From Glossina fuscipes (lineage: Eukaryota > Arthropoda > Insecta > Diptera > Glossinidae), in assembly GCF_014805625.2 (NCBI RefSeq), contig NW_023998416.1, forward strand, positions 12,950,914 through 13,014,913: 64,000 bases of DNA. The letters are read 5' to 3'. Every line of letters starts with the position of its first letter. Positions within the stretch are counted from its first letter, which is position 1. This document shows, in pieces, positions 12,561 through 25,692 of the stretch. The position numbers and the translations under genes are program-made. A model generated the notes under the pieces. It was given only the letters and a program-made list of their open reading frames with translations. It ran no database searches and was not told the DNA's origin.

Positions 12561-15424
12561 GGGCTTGGCCGATTTTCCTATGTTTGTGCAGGCACTATAG
12601 AATTTAGAAGCCGATTCTTATCGTGGGAACTGGTCCAGTTTATGGGTACTAAACTTGTTTTTACTTTTGAAAACAGACGTTTTTCTGTAATGCATACGCG
12701 TCTTCCGCAGAAAAGTCTTTAGTTGGCTTTCTTAAGGAAAAAAAAAAAAACAGACGCTTCGTCAACTTTTATTATGAATCAGATTTTTGCATCTTTATGA
12801 CGAGTAGACGAGTGTACGATGAGCATGACAACTCATAACAGCCACTGTTTAATTGTAAGACCCATTAACTCGATACGCAAATTATATCTCATTGAATATA
12901 TTGCATACCGTACTTACCACGCCTTTTCGCACACTTTTAATGAATTTTATGAAATCAAATATCAATGTCACTGGTACTTCTAAGACTTTTGGGCGAGAAA
13001 CTTCGCTGAAGCCAGGTTAGCATGATTACGCGGAGTAGGCGGACAACAACATCCGCACTAAGCAGTGAATGCATCGAACCTTCCTAGGCAAGCTCTCTTG
13101 GTCAAGATGTGTGCATTTTGCCATTATCGACATGGGTGATGGATTAATTTTTGAAGTTTTTATCTCTACTACGTGCTTCAATCACAGTTGCCATTGACAG
13201 TAAAGAATAGAATCAATAGTTTGGGCAGGTTGTTAATTGTTGAATACACACTTTCATTTGCACTCTAGGATGGCTTGTAGCGAACAAGCTTTCTTCTAAA
13301 CCTATCATTTTAGATTGTATTTACATGGAACCTGGCAGATATAAATTGAAACCCATTTTTATATACTCAGTCTTATTTACTCATAACTATGCTGGTAATT
13401 GTCGGACCTTGTGGACCCTTGAGTAGTTCACTTCCAAGCTTAATGTACAGATTATATATGTAAACAAAAAAAAAAATAAAAATAAAATCCAACTGAAGCT
13501 CCGCTCCTAAAATTAAAGCACTGCAATTTAGGCGGCCATCTGTGAAATTTCACATACCACTCTAATTGGTGTAAGTAGGAAATTTACATACATTTCTAAT
13601 TTTCTCTTCTTCTGTTTACCCAATTGACACAAATTGCGTACACTTTGAAGTAAAAGCGACGCTAAAGAAATAGAATGATGTGTTATTCACTATTGCCATT
13701 GTATTTGTTTTATAAAATATTTTGCCCTATGTGGTCAATAATGTCAAACAAATTAATAATTTGTTTATTACCAACTTGTACTGTTAGCATTCATTATCAT
13801 TACTCCAAATGCAGGCATTTATGCAAATAAAAAGAGAATTTGATTTACAAAATGGTATATTATTCACTTAGCCCATAAAATATATGAAATAAACGAGAGT
13901 GCTAATGTTCTTCTACGCTTAACCTCTATTACTATAAACGAGAAAGTTTAATTCGCCAAAGTATATAAAGAAATGTTGCTGTTAGTGATTGATATTTGTG
14001 TGATTTTTGGCCAATGTGTATGTGATAATGGGTTAAAGAACCACTTTTGAGAGTTAAAGTTTATTATTCTTTGAATTCATAGCAGCATGACATAAACCGC
14101 AAAAGTGCTTACAGTTTCGCTGGAGGATTGCAGAATGATTTCTATTAGAAAAAAGTTAAACTTTGCTGGTTCGTCACTTTCCGAATTGTTGCGCAGGTGT
14201 CCTCCTTTCTTCTTTCCCACGAAAGACCGCATATTTCATATGGCATCGGTTATAGCAAAGCCTTTTTGAACCCATTTAGGAGATTTCAATAGAAGGTAAC
14301 AGCTTTAAGTGGGTAACGAATGCCTTCAATGCTCGAGGACTGAAAGTCGATTTTTTCGTCCATACGTCACACTCTCCATCTACTGTCATAAAACTAAAAA
14401 AAAAAAAAAAAAACCCACGCTGCTGCACGCGGATTAGAACTGCCTCGTTTGTAGCGAGGAGTATTTATTGCTCACCCAGTCTTCTCTAAAGCTTATTAAT
14501 TTAGAAGATTCTCTTCTAAAATTTTGCATTAGTGTGTTTACTAACAGGTAAGCGCCCTTGAAGGCTTTTACTTTGGTAAAATATTTTTCGCTTCTCAACT
14601 CTTTTTAACCGAACTATAAAGTATTACTTGTATATTATATTACATTAACCCTTCAATGCAGGCACATATATGCGGACCAGTCCTACTTATTAGTTTATTT
14701 ATTAACATTCTTGAACTAAAAGATCTCAAAGAAAAATGTCATAATGAAGAATTTTTTTCTTCAAGCATAGAAAGAACGAATGAAGTGTGCTTGTGCGTGT
14801 GCTAAACACTTGCACACTTCTTATAGGCGATTTCAGTGAATCACATGTAAGAACGAAACAACAACAGCAGCAACAACAACAACAAAAAAAGACATAGAGT
14901 TAAGTTTATTAAAATTGACAGCTTCAGACATGTGTTAAAATGAAACGATGACTATCCCAGACAACGAGACTATGTAAAGTAATGAACTGAGAGGAAGCAA
15001 ACGACTGGATCGAGCAGCAGTCAATAAACAGTTGGAAATAAAAATTCACAAAAAAAAAAACAAAAAGAAAAATAAATAAAATCGCAGTTTATTTATTCTA
15101 CAAAAATATGTTGCGGCTGGCGGTAGGAATTTCAATTATTTTATTGAAGTTTGTTTATGTAGAACAAAAGCTTAACCGACGGACGAGACGAGACAAAAGC
15201 ATGAGCCATATATTTTCTGGAGTGAGATATTCGGTAAATTAAATTAATTACGTTAAAATCCTAAAAAATTCTTTGCTAACGTTTTTCACTTGTAAATTAT
15301 TACGAAAAGATTAAATGTCTTTAAAGATAGACATCTTCTAGAGAAATGTTTAAAGAGATTTATTAAATCATGTTTAGTTTATAAATGTGCTACAATTCCT
15401 CTCTTACTTGATAATATCCATCAT

Positions 15425-15935
15425 TCGAGGGAACGGAGTATATTCATTTTGTCAAAACGTTTGCAACATTCAAAAGGAGGCTCGACTTCCTCTACATGGT
15501 ACATGTATTCTTGATCAGATTTCGAAAATTCTCGAAATAAATCTCAAAATTTCTGTCCGTTTGTCTGCAGCAAGCACTCCCCTGGTAGCAAAAATTCAAA
15601 TACCGACTTGAAGTTTGGCATAAATATTGCAAATTCTTGCAGGTCAAATTTTGACCGGTATTGAAAATGGGCCATGTCGATTAAAGGACGTGACCGTAGT
15701 ACAACGTAAAGCGAAAGAGCCTTGCTCTCAACAGCAATAAAAAGTGTTTATTTTTTGCTGTCCTCTTGTAAACTTCAGCAGATACAAGAGTACAAATTTC
15801 CCCATTCTTTGGATGAGCCAGCAGTGAAAAATGGGGAGAAATCGACCAGCTCCACCCAATATTGCACAATATCGAAATTTCATTGTTCTGTCAAAATGCC
15901 TGTGGCAACCAGAATGCTTTATAAAGTATGCGTAC
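15425..15935 (+). repeat. Interspersed repeat family B, copy 4
   Basis: Shows GGAGTATATTCATTTTGTCA, GTTTGCAACATTCAAAAGGA, TTTCTGTCCGTTTGTCTGC and a CTCCACCCAATATTGCACAA block. It ends in a T-run at 15940 directly before SINE-like copy 2. Confidence 0.5.
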
Positions 15936-15955
15936 TTCCTTTTTTTTTTTTTAAT

Positions 15956-16122
15956 ATGACCAACCACTCAGGGTATATCCTCTATTCGTCTAATACGGTT
16001 AGAAAGTAGTGAACAAACGAAAAGAGATAAAAAGATAGCCGCAGCTTAGTGGATGAAACTAATCGGTATGGATTCTGCCTTTACCGACTGAGTCGCGCTT
16101 CTTACCTATTCGGCTACTCCGC
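15956..16122 (-). mobile_element. SINE-like interspersed element, copy 2, with pol III A box
   Basis: The plus-strand left end is ATGACCAACCACTCAGGG; the right part carries TTTACCGACTGAG and CCTATTCGGCTA. The last reads TAGCCGAATAGG on the minus strand (16105-16116), matching the pol III A-box consensus TRGYnnAnnnGG. A weak B-box-like GGCAGAATCC follows at the expected tRNA distance. A tRNA-derived SINE is the best explanation. The source tRNA cannot be decided. Confidence 0.5.
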
Positions 16123-19100
16123 GATCACCGTCGACTACTGAATCGATGCAGGCATTCATGTGTTTCACGTGGACTTGTGTGGTAAACATTCCTCCGCTCG
16201 CAAAGCTTGCGATATCGTTTTCAAATAATGCGAAATCAGTTGAAGATCAAGCCCACGGTGCCATATCAACTGAGAATAATTCTGTTTTCAAAGCCAAACA
16301 ATGTTTTGCTTATTGTCTCTAAACTACAGCAACTAAAGGTATCAAGATTTGCATATATAAGCATATCCAACATATGTACGCCCAACCAATGTCTCTTTTG
16401 AGAAAGGTTGGGTATTAGAGAGGCGACAAACACAATTCTCTAACTTGTTATCATTATTATTATTTATGCTAAATACATAAGTGAAGGTTTTATGGTATTC
16501 ACGGTCTCTTACGCAATAGGCGCACACGTTCTTAATTAACCTAAGAATTTCTATGAAAGCAATTTTTACAAGCACATCTGAACGACCATTCGATGCATGA
16601 GAAAGTTATACCAAAGTTATATCAACACACCAATAGTTATTTTCATGCAAACACAAACAAACCATACATACTCATTATCTAAAATAACCGCATATTATAA
16701 AGACTTTTTTTAAGCTATCGGCTTAGAAGCGGTTAAAACAAATTCATTTTTGGTTTTGATAGAATTTTAATTTATCATTACATTAAATGATTCATATCAA
16801 TATTTTGAAAGAATTGCGGTTCTGTAAAACTTTCCTTTTATTATGCATAAATGTGTTAAGGTATCACGCACATTTTTAAATGGATTATCCAAATCGATGA
16901 TAGATTGCAAACGAATATTGTTGAAGGATTCAAGTTAACAACAAAATCGAACTAAATTGGGCATAATTGTGCAAAGATTTGTGATACTGTATTTTACGAA
17001 TCTTACTAACGTATTCATAAATGACAAGCCAATATATTATATAAATTATACATTATATAGGATATATCATGTCAAATATATTATATATATTTCAGCAAAA
17101 TGAGCGGCACGTTTTTTTATTGTTTCCCTTTATTGATTGACGATGTTAAACAACATGTTTTACAATTAAACAATTTGTCCATGAAATGATTATTCCTTCA
17201 GAATTAATTTTCCATTTCTATGCTTTGGCACTGACACCTATGGCCAAGTCTTAGTATCCAATGAAAAAATGTGAACTGAACGAATTGCGAACGAAGAGAA
17301 CGATTGATTATATATATGATACAAAAATATTTAGTAGAATTTTGCTGTCAAAATGAGTAACATACGTAGGGTAAACAATAATTAACTTTGTCCAGATTTT
17401 AATTCGTTTTTAAAATTAATGAAGCGCGGGGCGCTGTTATAATTACAATCAATCATCAAATAAGTAAAAATGAAGTGAGCATTTAACATTTGTTACTTCC
17501 TAGTCGAACGCCTTTTAATGCCCCATTAAGTTTAATTTGCAGTTAAATGGTTAAGTCTACGAAGATCAGACAAAATTCAACTCCTTAGTATTTTCAGTTG
17601 CATAACAAAGTATTATTCATTTACTATAGCATAAGCATAAAATTGCAATAAAGCTAATACTTCACTTTGCTATGAAAAACATAAGCAACGCAGTCAACAG
17701 AAAGATGATATACAAACACTTAAAGAAAATCGTTTATTAAACCATTAAAGGAAAAAGGGATGGAATTTTTAATTACTTGGAAAACTTAGGGACTCTATCT
17801 AAAAGTTCAAAAAACACTACTAGACCTTGCGGAAATGGGCGTATAGCATATGAAGTATGAATACATTATGTAATAGGTTTCCTTTTTTTTTTGTGAAACA
17901 ACCTAATGTAGAAGAACTTGGCTGATTTGCCTCACCAAGGCATTTGGCATATGCAAATGCAAGCTGTCCGACAAACTAGGCTCCTTTTCATTTTGATGAC
18001 ACCCTTGCTAGATATTTTATATATATATATGTGAGAATATGTAAAATCGTAAATTCATACGACGAGCAAGGCGCTGAGATAGCCCGTCGATCTTGTCCAT
18101 GAGTTCCTATTGACTGTTCTCTACAGAAATAAGGAAGAGATTTCCCTTTAAGCCGAATCAGAAAGCGCATGGTTCGTTTCATATGTCGCAATATAAGCGA
18201 TTGATTATTTAAACAATTGATCCTTATAACTATTGGGCAACAATAATTCCTTATGTCTAACACCGGTAATCTTTCCTATTCATCATATAACAAAATGAGT
18301 TCAATTCCCAGTGCTCTATTTCATTATTTAACTAAATTTGCCGACCTCAGTCATGTCCACAAATTCAACTGCAAGGTCTTATCTGCGATCATTCCTATAA
18401 TCTCTGTGGTTTTTCTGATAAATTAATGTTGATCAGTATCCTATCATCGCTTGAACTCTAGCGGTAATTATCAGTTAAATAAATAGGAAATGAATTCTGC
18501 TTACCCCGAACGCGCTTATTAGTACGTTAGTCTATATTGTTATTATTTTTAATTATGTGAGCAATCCGTACCGCGGTCTAAAAGATCTATTGTACTCGCA
18601 CGTGCCACCAGCTCTTCAGTTTTAGGATTCCCGCTACTTTCTTTGGTTCGGAGCACCATATAGCGTCCGGCGTCTTTCTGCAGATAGCAGAGAATGTGAT
18701 AGGACGTGTCATTCATCCCTTGAGAGAATCTCCATGAATCGGTATCGGAAAAAGGGATGTTTTTCTAATGGTACCAGAGGAAACTATGACCCGTGTAGCA
18801 GCCTATGCCCAAGCATAGGTCGCTCCTTCTTAGATCCAGTAACTTATGTACTTTGTGGCATTCCCATAAGTTTAGCTCTTTAAATTCCCACACTTACGAT
18901 GGCCCGGACTTATTTCATCTGCTATAAAGTCCATGCTCTTTGACGGTTAGTTGGCAAAGAAAGGACGAAAAGTTGCCACTGTTCACTACCAAGACAATCA
19001 CGTCCGTAGTACGTCAGCTAACTTACGCCGAAAGCACTAACACTATCATTTCCATGGCATTCCTAATTTTTAACTTAATTAACTATGAACTTAACCTGCC

Positions 19101-19914
19101 GTAAGCACGTGCAACTAAGTTATAACTAAGTGTGCGAATCAAATCAAAAGAACAACTTTGATCCTTACAACACTTAACTTAGTTAGTTCTGATGTTAAAA
19201 GAAGTTTTCTGTTGAGGAGACGTTCGCGTATTAACGCCATTTCTCTCTTTACAAGGAGCGATTTTTTTCCAGTGTACACTTACTCATATCTCTACAAGTC
19301 TGTTTGCAATTGTATTAAAACGTCTTTGAGTTTGTTTTGTTGTTTACATACATATATTGTACGCTGTGTGTTGACAAGCAAGTTGGCGTCAGTGGTTAAC
19401 CGTTCTTGTTGTTGCTATTTTCGTTATATTGCTATATTTGTCTATCTATGCCTATTTGTTTTGCGTATTTAATATCTAGACACTAGCAAAACTAAACTAT
19501 ATACACAAGCTTATATATATGTATTCAAGCAAATATTCAATGCTTAAAACTTTCAAATGACAGCTGGTAGATAGAATTCAGTTCGTTTATATCGTTTATA
19601 TTCTTCGCCTCTGCTTTTAGCAAAATTCAGCACAAATTTGTTAAATAAATGACTAAATTTGTTAGCGTTGTGAAGAGGGGAAACTGCAGACATGCAGCAA
19701 TAACTGCAAATTGTTTGGTTTAAAAATATAATTTTCAACATTAATTTGACATTTATTAAATGACACTACTTTACAAGCGGTAAATGCATAGTGTATTTAC
19801 CGTAAACGTAATAGTATTGCGTTTTCCAAGCATTTAAGCATTACTTGCATAAAATTTTTCGAAATGTTTACTTACGGAAATTATTAAATTATTGAAGTTG
19901 CAATTTTCATAACC
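16123..19914. other. Non-coding stretch around the non-LTR relic
   Basis: Only the pol fragment at 18555-18893 is identifiable. The 91-codon minus frame at 17988-18263 and the 104-codon plus frame at 19158-19472 have no domain, promoter or splice support. Confidence 0.45.
18555..18893 (-). pseudogene. Decayed non-LTR (jockey-like) retrotransposon, C-terminal pol fragment
   Basis: On the minus strand 113 codons run in one frame with a single stop (TAG at 18765-18767). The order of motifs fits the region after the RNase H part of jockey-type pol proteins: LLDLRRSDLCLGIGCYTGH (family pattern L-K-dL--L-G--TGH), then Ser/Asp residues and SYHILCYLQ (family pattern etsxHiLCeCp). The usual Cys pair before the His is not preserved. 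A stop lies just upstream and no reverse transcriptase core was seen, so it is a 5'-truncated, dead copy. It is relatively GC-rich compared with its flanks. Confidence 0.5.
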
Positions 19915-20262
19915 TACACTGCTTGTAGTACAAGGCTATATTTAGTTTGTGCGGATGTGTGTAATAGATAGAAAGACTTGAGGTAAACCCACCTTTTATT
20001 ATACAGATCGGTTCCGAGTCTCTTCCTGAGTCGATCTAAGCTTGTCTCTCGGTCTGTCGGTCTGTCTGTCCGCCCCGCCCGTATGTCTTGTTTTCTTTTA
20101 TTTACTGACGCGTTTAGTGCCAAGTATGAAGTCGATTGAAAATGGATCGGATCAGAGCACTTATTTGACCGTCTTTCATGTAACGCATGTAGGTGAATAA
20201 CTGTAGGGTGGTGTAGGGTATTTCATGGTAGATCGTGCCACACTACAGTTTTACTTGTTTTA
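19915..20262 (+). repeat. Interspersed repeat family A, copy 2 (near full length)
   Basis: Contains, in family order: TTGTAGTACAAGGCTATATT, TTTGTGCGGATG, the GATCTAAGCTTGTCT block with a CTGTCGGTCTGTCTGTCCG tract, and the terminal GGGTATTTCATGGTAGATCG and TTTTACTTGTTTTAA. No protein-coding capacity. Confidence 0.6.
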
Positions 20263-21385
20263 ATACAATCTGAAATAACAAAAAAAGAAAATCAAATCAA
20301 TTAACGCTAGTCGAACACCGATATTTTTTTGAGTCACCCTGAAACTTTGTAATGAAATTTGTTATAATATGAAATATGCGCTACATTTCGTATATAACCT
20401 TCGCATGATAGTTTATGTCTATGTATATAACTTGCTTGGATATATAAATGAGTAAAATTACTCTGATTCTCATAACTAACTAAGACTCATATCCTGGTAT
20501 GTTTCATTACAAAAGCCCTTACTTAGTACGTTGAGGGTTAAAAAGAAAGAAAAAAAAAACTATACGTTACTTTACTACTATACCACTATACTATAAGTCA
20601 CTAATGGTAAAACTTTTCATCTGTTTTATCAGATCAGTTTTCATGCTTCGTCCTTTACATCATATTTGTATGGGACGGAGATACTCAGGCGGCAAACTCA
20701 ATGTTTATTAGCGCATTCCATTTAGAAAAATATCAAATTTCCTGAATAGGCCAAGACAAAAAAAAAAAATATATATACTTAGAAATGTGATACAAAAAGG
20801 AATTGCAAAATGGTGAAAGGAGAGAAGGGAATAAGAGGAGAGGAGCAACATTCAATTTTCAATCTTCAATTTTCATTGTCAATACAGTATGAGAATTAAG
20901 AAATAATATTTGATGCGTTTATCGAAAATTTCCACGAAGAAAGAAGCTGCATACCTTCCTCTGGCTCGTACTTGCAAAGAAAGAAAACTGAAAATCTGGT
21001 TCTGATGCTTACTTTTATTTTATCTTCCCTTCATCTCTTAGGAACCGGGAAAGATTATAATGTGATAGAATTTTGCAAAATGGAAGCAATTGCACATTGC
21101 TGAAGAAGAATAAGATAAAGAAAGAGAGAGTGAGAAATGCGGAGACCTTTTCAAAGTAAATTTTGCTATATATACTAATTTGTCTTCTTATAAATGATTC
21201 ATAAAAAATTTTTCGGCATTAATAAGAATAAAAAAGATTTTTTCCAACATATTCAAGTGTTGACTCATTTCATTTCGAAGCAAATCTCAAACACCCCTTA
21301 CTGCTTACTTTGTAAAAGAAAAGTATAGTCTTTAGGAATAGCATAAATATAAATGATGTTTAATACAGTAAACCGTCTTATAACA

Positions 21386-21411
21386 CATATATATATATAT
21401 ATATATATATT
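21386..21411. repeat. (AT)n microsatellite
   Basis: Thirteen AT units without interruption. Confidence 0.9.
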
Positions 21412-22183
21412 ATTCTTATAAAGCAGGACACGGCGAACAAATGATGACCTTCTTTGTATAACGCGCAAAAGGAATGAAAATATGCATTGACAAATTTTTA
21501 TATATTTCTCTCTCCCTTTTATGACAAAAAATACAACATTTCTTATCTAACAGCTTAATCAAGGGTTATTATAGAGAGTTGCCTTCAATATAGCATTTAA
21601 TTGCTTTGGGCCGAGAAAGCCGCTTGTATGTATATTTTACAATCTATGTGACTACTACATAATGGACACAGGCATAATACAGATGGAGTCTCTGCATTAT
21701 AGGAGGGTCTACTGTATATACCAAACGTTGATTATTATGGTCGCGCGAACACGGATTAACATTAAAATTAATATATTCTATATTAATTAAGCTTTGATAT
21801 TTTACATTACAAAACATCTGGATTAAATCACGTATATAAATATCGTGTCATTAAAAATATAGTTTTTATATGACACAATAAAAAGTCCAAATACAGCGTT
21901 GAACCATTATTAGCGTTTGCATGATATATGATAGACAACAATTATTTTCAATTTTACTTTGATAAGACAAAATAGCCATAAATTTGCTGGAAGCCATTAA
22001 GTATTTGCTCAAGCATGTATATAAGAAAACGGAATTTTTTTTTTACAAAATACATTTTTATTGTATGAAAATAATAAAGAGTATTTTATTCAACGTATTG
22101 CCTACGGTCAATTTTTCCCACCTTTTTTGACCAAAAACAAGGCGAACCAGTCATTGAACTCTTTTCGTAGGTACTCATAAGAA

Positions 22184-22727
22184 GTGAAGCGCTGCTCAGC
22201 AAGTACCTATCCCATTGAAGCAAACAAATCTAAACCGAAAGAAATCGAGCCTAGTAAGCGAGTTGCCAGGATTAGTACTTTCTTCTTCGCGAACCGGGTT
22301 TGCTATATGGTTGAGCGGAGAGACGGCGGTACTGTGTGGCAGCAACCTTTTCACCAAACTTCAGCTGCTTATAGTAGATCGCACTCTTCTAGGTCGACCA
22401 AGCGCAGAATATTATCTTTCTGGCAAAACGGTTCAATCTCGCAGTTTTTGTAGATGATAAGCTTACATCTACCCGTAAATTTTTGCGCCTAGGATTCAAT
22501 GCAAGAAAGGCTTACTTTTGCATCGTTCAGCAACGAAAACAGTCTGTCGCTCCCTATTAGCAGGAAACTCGTCATTTTCCTCATTCGAAAGAGATTTTGT
22601 AGTGGTATTACGATTGCTTACTATTGCCGAATGTTCAAACTATAAAAGGAGCACAAGTGTCAGACATATAAATCCTCTACACGCAACATTAGGACCATCT
22701 ATGGCAAATTCGTATTTACATATTTAG
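22184..22727 (+). other. Unidentified coding-like patch upstream of the duplicated TATA unit
   Basis: Two overlapping plus frames (22184-22453 and 22215-22457) and a third (22518-22727) are open in a stretch with fewer A/T runs than its surroundings. None resembles a family I know, and overlapping frames cannot all be coding. It is probably remnant mobile DNA. Confidence 0.2.
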
Positions 22728-22960
22728 CAGATTCGAATAAATGGCAAAGAAACTTTACGCATAAGACCGTCAAAATGGACCTAGTTTTCATCCTCTGTTA
22801 AGGTACGATGTAAAAGAGATTTTTCTTTATATCGTTGCGATTTAAAGGGGATTTCCAGTATTGGAAAAAGTATTTATGCGTTGTATGATTTATTGGTATT
22901 ACGATTGCTTATTATTGCCAGATGTCGAAGCTATAAAAGGAACACAACTTTCAGACATAT
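22603..22960 (+). repeat. Diverged tandem duplication of a 67-bp unit with a TATA-like motif
   Basis: 22603-22669 and 22894-22960 share TGGTATTACGATTGCTTA, CTATAAAAGGA/CTATAAAAGGAACACAA and TCAGACATAT, with scattered substitutions. Each includes TATAAAAGG (22641 and 22932). The similarity continues past the unit in TTCGTATTTACATA. No clear open frame begins after either TATA-like site. Confidence 0.7.
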
Positions 22961-23415
22961 GGGGTGTTAAGGTCGCCCATGGGCATATTTCGGTTTCGTA
23001 TTTACATAGATATTCAGTAGAACATTAAAATATCGAAAAATCATATGCTTTGCATGAATCCATAAACCGAATTTGGAAAGAAACGGCATTTGAGATATTT
23101 TGCAAATATTGGTTGAGTAATTTGTAAATTAGACGCGACTTTTATTTATAAGTAAATTGACTTTAACTAAGTGATCAGATTGATTACGATTACTACTTCC
23201 TTAGACTTTTAGATGAAGTTGAAAGATGGTTGAACCCAGTCTCAAAGCAATATCTACCTTGCAAGTGCCGCAATTGACTAAATTATCAATAATTTCTTGA
23301 CTTCAAATGATGGATACATAAATTTTCGTTGGCGAAGGCGAACTTGACTTTTTCGTTCGCTCTTACTAAGCGAAATTAAAAAATGCAAAAAAAAAAATAA
23401 AAAACAAAACACATC

Positions 23416-23443
23416 ATAATAATAATAATAATAATAATAATAA
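23416..23443 (+). repeat. (AAT)n microsatellite
   Basis: Nine to ten AAT units; it creates a spurious poly-Leu frame on the minus strand. Confidence 0.9.
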
Positions 23444-24013
23444 AATAAAGCTATTTATTGCAGTAATTGTATTAAATTTTTTTTTGTACTTTGATACAAT
23501 TATCCGATAAATAAATGCGCTCTTATGCACATATACGGTACCGTAATTAATGTCAATGTTTACTTTTCTTGGAATTCTCGGAACGATTTGTGCACAAATA
23601 ACAAATACATCTGTCTCTGTCCCATATACCATTTAGTCATATATCATTGTTGTTGTTCTTGACGATGCTGTCCAGTGAATTGAAAGCGGAAATATTTGTT
23701 TAACAACTCAACCCAATTGTGATTTTCTTAATTTCATCAAATCAAAAGCGAACTCTTTATGTGCAACGTAAATTGCGTTAGATTTATTCGTTATTTACGC
23801 AACTAATACGTCACCTTAAAAATTACATTACATTGTATGTCAGTGTGTATAGTGTTAAAATAAATTTTCGTAATTTATTTTTCTATTCGCTTTACGTAAA
23901 CACCACAATAAAAAAAGGCAACAACAAAAAACAATTTAATTAGACTTCTTTTATAGAAGGTGTGTTTTCTACTCTTTACGTATTTTACGTATTATGCGTC
24001 TGATGACGAGATG

Positions 24014-24037
24014 GTGATGATGATGATGATGATGATG
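24014..24037 (+). repeat. (GAT)n microsatellite, second locus
   Basis: Eight GAT units. On the minus strand it gives a run of His codons inside a chance frame. Confidence 0.9.
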
Positions 24038-25134
24038 GGTTGCGTCTCGTTTACATGTTGTTATTAACGCCTGCTGTGCGTGTATATTCACCACAATACA
24101 TAAATTAAAGAACAATAATGAATAGTTTATGCGCACACGTTCGTGGCGAGTTGCGCGTAGAACATGTGCGAAGCTCCGCGTTTTGTAATACAAATGTTCA
24201 TGTATAAATAATTTTTGGCTGTTTTTAGTCATCGCACTTTTTGTTTTAATAATTTACGATATTTCGTAACATGTTCGTACCTGTGCATGAGTAGCATGAT
24301 ATTATGCGTAGGTAGGTTCTCGCTACCCACACACAATAATTTACAAACTGTTTTGATTAGTTATTAAAAACAAATCTTTGAAATAAAATTTAGAACATTA
24401 GGGCGCCACATTATCTTTTTTTTTTTTCTTCTTTTTTTTATATTTAGCTTTCGCTAACAACAGGAAATGATAAAAAATAATTGTGCCTATCCCTGGCGGA
24501 GCACATATGATAATTTTGTATCATTAAAGAGACGATCTGTGTTAGAAAAACATGATATATTCGCATATTCCTGACTATTTCCAGTCAACCTATGCATAAA
24601 AGGAAACTTGTCGAATTTCCAAATATCGTAGATTGAGAAAGCCGGTCTCGCTCAGTACCGCTATTTTATCTCTAGTAAAGCTAAATTAAATGCCATAGTT
24701 GCGAATTGGTATGGAATGAACATTGCTGCCGCTTAGATATTAAGATCCGATTCAGTTCACTTTTCGAATGAGAAGCGAACATCATGACACACTCTTTGCG
24801 AATCATAAAAATGTCACTTATTAGAAAATATTCCTTTTCAATCGATATAATAAATGAGTAGAAGCAAATTAAAATTTTATGGTATTTCGACTATGGTTGC
24901 TTAGTGACAGCACCTATGTTGTTTTGCATTTCGTTTGTAGTGTCACTAATGCTACTCTAATTTATAAGCTAAGTTTTGGAATATCATGAATCTTTTACAT
25001 ATTTCTTCCCTTTCCAGCTCGATTCTATGCCGACAGCAAGTGGGCCTCTATGATAGACGTTTTTATTTTCTCCTAATTAATTATTTATGTACGAATGTTG
25101 TTCTTCTTATTTCTTTCTTCATATTTTCTATACC

Positions 25135-25355
25135 CATCACCGAAGGATTAGAGCATCTAACTATGAATTGATTTAAGTATGCCCATCTGTCCGACTGTCT
25201 ATCCGCCTATCTTTTTTTAAAAATGACTAAAGAAATGGTGTTCTGTACATTACTCATAAACTACACGTCCACCCAATATTATAGAATATGAAAATTTAGT
25301 TCTTTTCGTTATTTTACTCTTTCCGAATCACGTATAAAATGTTTTTACTTGTTTT
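25135..25355 (+). repeat. Interspersed repeat family B, copy 5 (fragment)
   Basis: Has AAGTATGCCCATCTGTCCG, ACATTACTCATAAACTAC, CCACCCAATATTATAGAAT and the tail TTTTTACTTGTTTT that ends just before family A copy 3. Confidence 0.45.
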
Positions 25356-25365
25356 GCTTTATATT

Positions 25366-25692
25366 TATACCCTACCTGACTTGTGGTACACGATTACACA
25401 AAGTTTGTGCGGATATATACGATCTGAGATAGATCGATCAATCTTTTTTTATCTCGAATCGGATCCGAATCACTTTCTGAATCGATCTAAGCTTTTCTGT
25501 CCATCCGTCCGCCTTCTTGCATTCAACTTACCGATCACAACTTTTCGAGATATGTTAATGAAATTTTTCATACCGACGTGTTTTGGCCTAAGGACGTTAT
25601 TGAAAATGATTGGGATCTGACAACTGCTCCTATCGCTTCTAATCTATTGCCTTATTTTGCAAAGTCATTATGTGAACAACTGTACTAAGCGA
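25366..25692 (+). repeat. Interspersed repeat family A, copy 3
   Basis: Starts TATACCCTACCTGACTTGTG. It carries GAATCGATCTAAGCTTTTCT, TGTCCATCCGTCCGCC, TGTTTTGGCCTAAGGACG and GTGAACAACTGTACTAAGCG. It directly follows a family B copy. Confidence 0.6.

Larger units (their letters stand above)
7971..15424. other. Non-coding stretch
   Basis: Mostly AT-rich sequence without recognisable genes. Family B copy 3 and the 20-bp palindrome lie inside. A small CAG/CAA-rich piece is at 14868-14886 and a 44-codon frame starts at 15108; neither has supporting signals. Confidence 0.5.

Noticed and set aside
15681..16009. Overlapping frames on both strands up to 95 codons
   Set aside because: They lie across the end of family B copy 4 and the start of SINE-like copy 2, both non-coding repeats.
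23969..24232. Minus-strand frame with a run of His residues
   Set aside because: The His run is only the complement of the GAT microsatellite at 24014-24037. No domain or splice signals.
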